Shown here: in pieces, positions 57,754 to 64,000 of the stretch | Numbering within the stretch: the stretch's first letter is position 1 | Layout of the letters: every line of letters starts with the position of its first letter | DNA from: Porodaedalea pini | Lineage: Eukaryota; Basidiomycota; Agaricomycetes; Hymenochaetales; Hymenochaetaceae | NCBI GenBank assembly: GCA_002794775.1 | Contig: NBAY01000005.1 | Location: 1 to 64,000 of the forward strand | Direction of reading: 5' to 3' | Length of the DNA stretch: 64,000 nt | The notes under the pieces: generated by a model | Seen by the model: only the letters and a program-made list of their open reading frames with translations | What the model was told of the DNA's origin: nothing | The model's database searches: none | Program-made: the position numbers and the translations under genes

Positions 57754-58166
57754 TGTTAGGCGGGAGTCCGGGAGACGACTCGGACTGGGCAGGTCTCGGC
57801 TGACTGTTGTCTGGGACGTGCTGTACTCGAGCGTAGACTCGGACACGCTTACTCAGGCTAGGTCATCGTGGAGGTAAGAGGATTAATACAAGTCTAAACT
57901 AATACAAGGGGGACGAGTCTCACCTAGGTCGTCGCGGAGGTAAGAGGAAAAGCAGAACAAGGAGTTCATGCGATTCCTGAGACCTTATATAGCGACGACC
58001 GTGAGACTATATTACCTAACATTACCTAACGAGTGGGAATGGAACGAATGAAGGCAGTGTGGGAATGATTGTGTAAGATGGGTAAATATGATGAAAAGGA
58101 TGAATATAATAAAGGAAATGGTAAAAAGGGAGAATAAAGGAAAAGGTGAAAGTTCAGGTTCTAACA
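57754..58166 (-). repeat. Gypsy B 3' LTR (413 bp)
   Basis: Reverse-complement match to both gypsy A LTRs and to 63586-64000, with a few substitutions and small indels between the pair. Confidence 0.95.
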
Positions 58167-61100
58167 TTACCCCCCCTTCAAGGTTGGGCGTCCCGACCAA
58201 CCATGATCGCGGTCGTCAGGCTCGGTGTCGACGAAGAGCGGACGGAGTCGTTGACGAGGGATGTCGAGTTTTCGAGGTGCACCGGGATGTTTGAGGTAGA
58301 ACTCAGCGATCGCCTCCTTTGCGTTCTCGCCGAAGTCCGTCTCAGGCTGCCAAGTAGGTTCATTGTAGCCGACCCACTTGACAAGGTACTGTAGTTTCCC
58401 TCGGTGCAGACGCGAGTCTAGAACCTCCTCAATCTCGTACTCCTCCTCGTTGTTGATGATGTCAGGTGGCGGCGGTGCTGGTTGTCTTTGGCTCTCGAAG
58501 GACAGTTCGATGGCGGGCTTTAGCAGTGCTTCGTTGAAGACCGGGTGGACCTTTTTCCATCGCTTTGGGAGCTTGAGCTTGTACGCGCTTGCTCCCACCT
58601 TGTCGACGATTTCGAAGGGGCCATACCATTTGTCAGCGAGTTTCTTTGTCAGCGAGTCTGTGCTGATGTTTCGCCCGTCAAGGAAAACCTTGTCCCCAGC
58701 CTTGTACTCAACCGAAATCCCTGCTGTCCGGTCGTGATAGCGTTTCATGTCGTCCGCCGCTTTGACCAAGTTGTCCTTCGCAACCCGATGAGTCTCCTTT
58801 ATGTGCTTCGCGAATTCTTCCGCCGACATGTTGGCAGACGAGGTTCGTGTTGTGTCAAAGCTTAAGGGGTGACATCCTGCGTTCGTGTAGAAAGGAGACA
58901 TCTTCGTCGCCGAATGCTCGCGGTTATTATACGCGAACTCCGCGAGGGGGAGCCAGTCCTTCCAGTCCGATTGTCGATGGTTTACGAAGAGCCTAAGATA
59001 TTGTTCAAGCTCTTGGTTAACGCGTTCCGTCTGACCATCTGTCTGTGGGTGATACGCCGTTGACGGGTTGCCTTCAATGTGTAGGAGTTTGTACAGCTCC
59101 TTCATCATCGATGCGTCGAACTGCGTGCCTCGGTCATGGATGATCTTCTTCGGCAAGCCATGGAGGCGGAAGACATGGTCGTGGTACAGTTGAGCCATGC
59201 CTTCCGCCGACAACTTTGTCGTCGTCGGGATCGCGTGCATCTGTTTCGAGAACCTGTCGACGAAAACGCAGATTGCGTTGTGTCCCTTGGAGTCCAGGAG
59301 TTCTCCGATGAGGTCGACCGTGACAATTTCCCATGGGCCTTCCGGGACCATGTTCGGGTGAAGTGGCCTCGACCTCGATGCCCTCAGAGCCTTTGTTCGC
59401 TGGCAGCGATCACACCCTCGGACATACGCTCTGACGTCGGAGAACATCGACGTCCACCAGAAGTCTCGTCGGACGAGTTCCACCGTCTTTGACGCTCCTG
59501 GGTGTCCTGCCAGTACCGAGTCATGACATTCCCGTAATACGGCCTCCTTCATTGACGATGGCACGTATACCTTGTCTTTCATGCGCCACAATCCGTCGAC
59601 CTCTGTCATTCCCGTCGGCCTCTCCGACTCATCCTGCGCCCTCTGCGCTTCACCCACTCGTTCCACCACCTCGTCGCGCGATGTCCGCACCACTCCACGG
59701 TTCAACCACTTATCCTTGATGAACACGACCCCATCATTGTCATCCTTGCCCTGATCATAGCCCGCCATACGCGATAGCAGGTCGGCCTTGCCCATCGTCT
59801 TGCCCGACTTATGTTCGAGGTGGAAGTCGAATTCTTCAAGTTCGGTCCACCAGCGAGCTTGGCGATAGCTCAGCTTCTGCGCCGACCTGAAGTAGGTGAG
59901 GTTGGCGTGGTCGGACCAGATTTCAATCTTGTGGCGAGCGCCAAGGAGGTATTGCCGCCACTCCTTGAGCGCCGAAACGATCGCGAGCATCTCCTTGTCA
60001 TAGATCTCGTAGTTTCGTTCCGCTGGTTCAAGTGCCTCTGACCTGTAGGCGATCACCCTCCACTTCCCTTCCTGCTTCTGCAACAACACACCACCGAGCG
60101 CAAAGTTTGACGAGTCCGCTTCTACACGGAAAGGGCCCTCGTCATTGGCGATGGCTAGGACTGGAGGTGAGCAGAGACGTCGTCTCAGCTCCTCGAACGC
60201 TTCCTGCTGTTCGGTCTCCCATACCCAGTCCTTCTTGCCCGTTAACGACGTCAACGGTCGGACCACCTTGCTGTAGTCCTTAATAAACCGTCTTAGCCAG
60301 TTTCCCATACCGAGGAACTGTTGCAGCTCCTTGAGGTTCCGTGGGACTGGCCAGTTCGCAATCGCCTCCGTCTTTGCCGGGTCAGCCTTGATCTCACCAT
60401 TGCTGATGATGTGGCCGAGGTATTTGACGACTTTGGCGTCAAACTCGCACTTCTCCGGCTTCAGGTACAGGCCATTTTCTCGGAGGATCTGGAGTACGCG
60501 CCTCGACGTGTCGATATGCTCCTCAATGGTTTCCGAGAGGATCAGGATGTCGTCGAGGTATACGATGATCAAGTTCGCGTAGATTAGGTCCTTAAAGATG
60601 TGGTTGACAAAGGCCTGGAACGTGGCCGGCGCGTTGCAAAGGCCAAAAAACATGACCGTTGGTTCGAAGAGGCCCATGTTCGTGCGAAAAGCTGCCTTCC
60701 ATTCGTCACCCTCGCGGATCCGGATATTGTAGTACCCCCAGCAAAGGTCAAGCTTAGTGATGTACTTCGCTTTCTTGACCTTGTCGACGAGTTCATCAAT
60801 GAGAGGGAGGGGATACTTGTTCTTGATCGTACCGTCATTAAGCTTACGGTAATCCTGGATCGGGCGTAGCGATTTGTCGGCCTTCTTTATGAAGAAGAAG
60901 GCGACGCCATGGGGATATCGACCGTCGAATGCGACCCGACTTCAGATTTTCATCAAGGAAGTCCTTGAGTGACTGCTGCTCAGTTGGCGTGAGCAGGTAG
61001 ATCTTACAGTCGCTCGGTTTGAAGTCGGGCTTCAAGTCGATGACATGGTCCCAGGGTCGGTGTTCCGGCAGCTTTTCAAAACCCTTTTCGCTGAAAACGT

Positions 61101-61815
61101 CGGCGTAGTCGTTGAGGTATGCGGGCCAGGACGCCTTGTCCATTCGCATCTCACTCACCCTCCTCATCTGCTCCACCTCCTCCTTCACCTTGACTAGGTC
61201 CTCCACCTGCTTCCTTTCGATCGCACATTCGCTCGGGCAGCGCGTAAAGTCAAGTGTACCCGTCTTCCAGTCGACCTCTGGGTTGTGTCGTCGAAGCCAG
61301 TCGTACCCCAGGAAGATGTTAGACGACGCCAGCGAGGTTACCGCCAGGACGATCCGTTCCTTATGGTGACCAATCGTAAGTTCAATGTTGACGTACTCCT
61401 CGATCAACCCGGCTTCGTTGTGTGTGCCGTCGGCATTGAGTACTGCAAGGGGCCGGATATAACGCTTCGTCTCCAGCCCATACCGTTCGACGAATCTCGC
61501 GTCAATGCATGATCCCGTACATCCCGAATCCACGAGCGCGTGTGCGTCCACCTCCCTCACTTCACCTTCCACGCTGTGTTCGACGTTCAGGAGAAGGTCC
61601 AGCTGGCGTCCGCCAGTTCCTCTCATGAACAGCTGCTCATACTCCTCACTTTCCTTCACACCGGTGGGGACTTTGTACTTGGGAAAACCATCGACGTCGT
61701 TCGCATTTATGTATTGTACAGACGGTTGGTTATATTTTAACGAGTCCAGAGCCGAAGTCCCTTGTCCTTCTCGGTCAGTCGCCCCGATGGCTACGCCTGA
61801 CCACTCGCAAAACCC
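58167..61815 (-). pseudogene. Gypsy B pol, one frameshift
   Basis: Enters by -1 slip at 61809-61815. Protease ALVDSGCTGSCID; RT YLDDILILSE; RNase H FRVEADSSNFALGG; integrase HDSVLAGHPG, CDRCQRTK, VTVDLIGEL, HDRGTQF, TDGQTERVNQELE; chromodomain EEVLDSRLHRGKLQYLVKWVGY. Relative to copy A one base is missing near 60911-60914 (in the RT N-terminal SISP segment), shifting the frame; before and after that point all domains read cleanly. The stop TAA (58169-58167) abuts the LTR. A single-base error in assembly could also explain the break, in which case the element would be fully coding. Confidence 0.93.
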
Positions 61816-62864
61816 TGCGAGTCGACGACCTCTTCGTCATTGTCTTCTTCCTCCACATAGTCCTCCACAGTCGACCTCCGAGTGTCTACGACTTCCTCAA
61901 AGGCCGACTCCTTCATTGCTCCGAGCTCGTCGGCGAGGACACGGCGTTCGCCTGGCGCCATCAGTTCCAGCATGCGCTGGATGATCGGTTTCGCTTGCGG
62001 GCACTTGTCCTTGAAGTGGCCCAACCCGCCACAGATCCAGCACGCGCGTCGTCGTTGTGCCTCGTTCATTGAGACGTCCATCGGCTGACCAGCGCCTCCG
62101 AAGGTGACGCCGGTCGCGTCGCGTCTATCGACGTGAGGGGCCGCTACCTGACGGCGAGCTGGGGGTGCTTGTTGTGGTAGGCGAGGAGGGGGAAGAAAGG
62201 CGCGTCCTCGTTGGATAGCGCGAATCTGCTGTTCGCCGCGGTCTATTTCGATCGCCTTGTTCTTCCAATCCTCGTATTTTGTCGGGACTGGCGTCGACCT
62301 TAGCACTCCACGGACCACCTCGATGTTCATCGCTCGCTTGAGGCGATCGCAGATGACGCTGTCGTCTTTCAGCTCAGCGCGCTTAATGATCACGTCGAAC
62401 TTCTGGAAGAACTCATCCGCGGTTAGGTCCTTCTGAACCTTATCTCGGAAATCCTTCAGCGCTTTCTCCTTGCGATTCGGGTCGTCGAACGAGGCGTCGA
62501 GTCGTTCCTGGAATCTTTCCCAGCTGTCGGTGAAGGTGACGATTCCCGACGTTGTCGACTCCTCGACGTAGTTCTGCGCCCACGTTGCCGCATTACCACC
62601 CTTCAGGTAGGAGAGAGCTACATAAATCTTACTCTCTGACGTAGGGTATCGATTTGGATTTGCGGATACGAAAAGAAGGACTTCACGTCTGAAGTCGAGG
62701 TAATCGTCGCCACCAGTGAATTCACGTGGTCGGGCGACGTCGATGTTTGGTACAGCAGCGGTACTAGGGCCCGCTGGGGTGTTCGCGGCTTGGTGAGCGA
62801 AGGCGCCCGCTACGATCGCCGCGATTTGCTCCAACTGTTGTGTGCTGAAGCCTCCCGTCGACAT
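61791..62864 (-). CDS. Gypsy B gag (357 aa), intact
   Basis: ATG 62864 (MSTGGFSTQQLEQIAAIVAG). Capsid region with DVARPREFTGGDDYLDFRRE and YVALSYLKGGNAATW; CGA-encoded Arg in QERLDASFDD where copy A has a stop; CCHC knuckle CWICGGLGHFKDKCPQ; acidic C-terminus. Ends with stop TAG 16 nt past the slippery heptamer. This copy was used as reference for the copy A lesions. Confidence 0.95.
   Translation of the reverse strand: MSTGGFSTQQLEQIAAIVAGAFAHQAANTPAGPSTAAVPNIDVARPREFTGGDDYLDFRREVLLFVSANPNRYPTSESKIYVALSYLKGGNAATWAQNYVEESTTSGIVTFTDSWERFQERLDASFDDPNRKEKALKDFRDKVQKDLTADEFFQKFDVIIKRAELKDDSVICDRLKRAMNIEVVRGVLRSTPVPTKYEDWKNKAIEIDRGEQQIRAIQRGRAFLPPPRLPQQAPPARRQVAAPHVDRRDATGVTFGGAGQPMDVSMNEAQRRRACWICGGLGHFKDKCPQAKPIIQRMLELMAPGERRVLADELGAMKESAFEEVVDTRRSTVEDYVEEEDNDEEVVDSQGFASGQA
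61809..61815 (-). promoter_or_regulatory. -1 ribosomal frameshift heptamer G GGT TTT (gypsy B)
   Basis: Plus strand AAAACCC, minus strand GGGTTTT, in the same codon phase as in copy A. The pol frame is open from this point. Confidence 0.7.
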
Positions 62865-63573
62865 TGTTGTTCTAGGCGTGTCCGTTTGTCGCTCAGGGGG
62901 GGTCGGTGGTGATGAATCTCGTCACGCTTCTCTATACGGTCCTGGGATCGGTGGGAGGATGGTCGACGTCGAAAGCGATGGCGAAATCGGGGTTGTCTGA
63001 TCTATCGGCGCAGGAGCCCACTTTAATCTTCTTCCTCCTTCAAGCGTCGAATACCAGAGTCCTTTCTCTGCACGCCACCAGATAACGTATTCAACGCCTG
63101 TTTGAGTAACCGTGAACCAGGAGCGGCGTTCCTCGTTGTACCAGGAACGAGACGGGAGAGCACGACGTTGTTCCTCGTCGAGATCTATGTTGATGATGGA
63201 GGAGGAACAGGGATCGGGTGTGCGTTGGTACCGGGGTTACGCCAACGTTGAGCGGGTTCGTCAGCGAAATTGATGACGAGGCGGTAGGATCCGAGTGAGA
63301 TCACAAACGAGATTGTCGTCGAAGTTTGTACTCGTCTGGTCACCCACGTCCACGTCAGGTGCGTGCTCCACCAGAGGCTAATCCGGAGAGCCAGGGTCGG
63401 AAAGGTTGGTTGGAGTGATTACTTAATACACGAACGTCCGGAAACGTCCGGGCAGGGTTGAGGGTTGTCGTTTAGGGGGTTTACACGTCAGGTCCTTCGA
63501 GGGGAGTACTCCTCTAGACCGAGTGAGGGCGAGTCGACAGCGACGACGTACGCTGGGGATGAGCCTGGGTGAG

Positions 63574-63584
63574 GTTCTGCTTTT
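63574..63584 (-). promoter_or_regulatory. Gypsy B self-priming primer-binding site
   Basis: Minus strand AAAAGCAGAAC just inside the 5' LTR (plus strand GTTCTGCTTTT). The LTR at about 63779-63789 carries the complement, as in copy A. Confidence 0.8.
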
Positions 63585-63585
63585 A

Positions 63586-64000
63586 TGTTAGGCGGGAGTC
63601 CGGGAGACGACTCGGACTGGGCAGGTCTCGGCTGACTGTTGTCTGGGACGTGCTGTACTCGAGCGTAGACTCGGGACACGCTTACTCAGGCTAGGTCGTC
63701 GCGGAGGTAAGAGGATTAATACAAGTCTAAACTAATACAAGGGGGACGAGTCTCACCTAGGTCGTCGCGGAGGTAAGAGGAAAAGCAGAACAAGGAGTTC
63801 ATGCGATTCCTGAGACCTTATATAGCGACGACCGTGAGACTATATTACCTAACATTACCTAACGAGTGGGAATGGAACGAATGAAGGCAGTGTGGGAATG
63901 ATTGTGTAAGATGGGTAAATATGATGAAAAGGATGAATATAATAAAGGAGAATGGTAAAAAGGGGAGAATAAAGGAAAAGGTGAAAGTTCAGGTTCTAAC
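63586..64000 (-). repeat. Gypsy B 5' LTR (cut by the window edge by about one base)
   Basis: Matches 57754-58166 with two small insertions and a few substitutions; ends ...GGTTCTAAC, one base short of the expected terminal A. Confidence 0.95.

Larger units (their letters stand above)
57754..64000 (-). mobile_element. Ty3/gypsy chromovirus copy B, nearly intact
   Basis: Same family as copy A, opposite orientation. Intact gag, pol with a single frameshift near 60912, polypurine tract abutting the 3' LTR, 5' LTR running to the window edge (its final base lies outside). The 11-nt self-complementary primer site and slippery heptamer are conserved. The right-hand flank is not in the window, so a target duplication cannot be checked. 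Confidence 0.95.

Noticed and set aside
1..64000. CRISPR arrays, rRNA genes, tRNA genes
   Set aside because: No regularly spaced short repeats and no recognisable rRNA or tRNA sequence were seen on either strand.

Overview
The window reads as nuclear DNA of an agaricomycete (mushroom-forming) basidiomycete. Genes are split by many short GT-AG introns (about 40-75 bp). They include a GH72 cell-wall enzyme, an F-BAR/RhoGAP protein, a Pho85 kinase and a Utp5 homologue. About half of the window is transposable elements or their debris, including chromodomain Ty3/gypsy elements, a Ty1/copia element, a 3'-truncated LINE and a DD34D/E transposase of the Tc1/IS630 type.

Layout: (1) 0-4.2 kb holds a decayed internal fragment of RPB1 (RNA polymerase II largest subunit), joined at one end to a broken Ser-rich gene and at the other to an unidentified CDS running off the left edge. 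(2) 4.6-11.0 kb holds an intact, very young copia element (identical LTRs except one base, 5-bp target duplication) inserted inside a plus-strand coding-like fragment. (3) 11.0-17.3 kb is gypsy copy A, a chromovirus with two nonsense and two frameshift lesions. (4) 17.3-23.1 kb holds a broken gag-like gene with CAG/CAA repeats, a promoter-like LTR remnant, and a LINE that keeps its 5' end but lacks reverse transcriptase. (5) 23.4-39.3 kb is a conserved gene island: GH72 glucanosyltransferase (+), RRM/zinc-knuckle RNA-binding protein (+), ABCC transporter (-), F-BAR/RhoGAP protein (+). (6) 39.4-43.6 kb, bounded by two copies of a ~190-bp direct repeat, holds a degenerate gene with an endonuclease-like region followed by a kinase domain, and a small tandem repeat. 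(7) 43.7-52.9 kb is a second gene island: MFS transporter (-), Pho85-type CDK (-), Utp5/WDR43 (+), Fpg DNA glycosylase (-). (8) 53.5-64 kb holds a dead Tc1/IS630-type transposase, a decaying unknown gene, a probable LTR fragment, and gypsy copy B (-), which has only one frameshift in pol and runs to the right edge.

The most informative signals are in the retroelements. Both gypsy copies carry an 11-nt primer-binding site that is the exact reverse complement of an LTR stretch 33 nt downstream of the LTR TATA box, which is the signature of Tf1-type self-priming. Both also keep a GGGTTTT slippery heptamer at the gag-pol -1 overlap. The copia element has a match to the initiator tRNA-Met anticodon arm next to its 5' LTR, as in Drosophila copia. 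Most premature stops in the elements are TGA, and where an intact copy is available for comparison the original codon is CGA, pointing to CpG deamination. In host genes, catalytic motifs (ABC signature, Walker A, CDK glycine loop) are encoded across 13-23 nt microexons.
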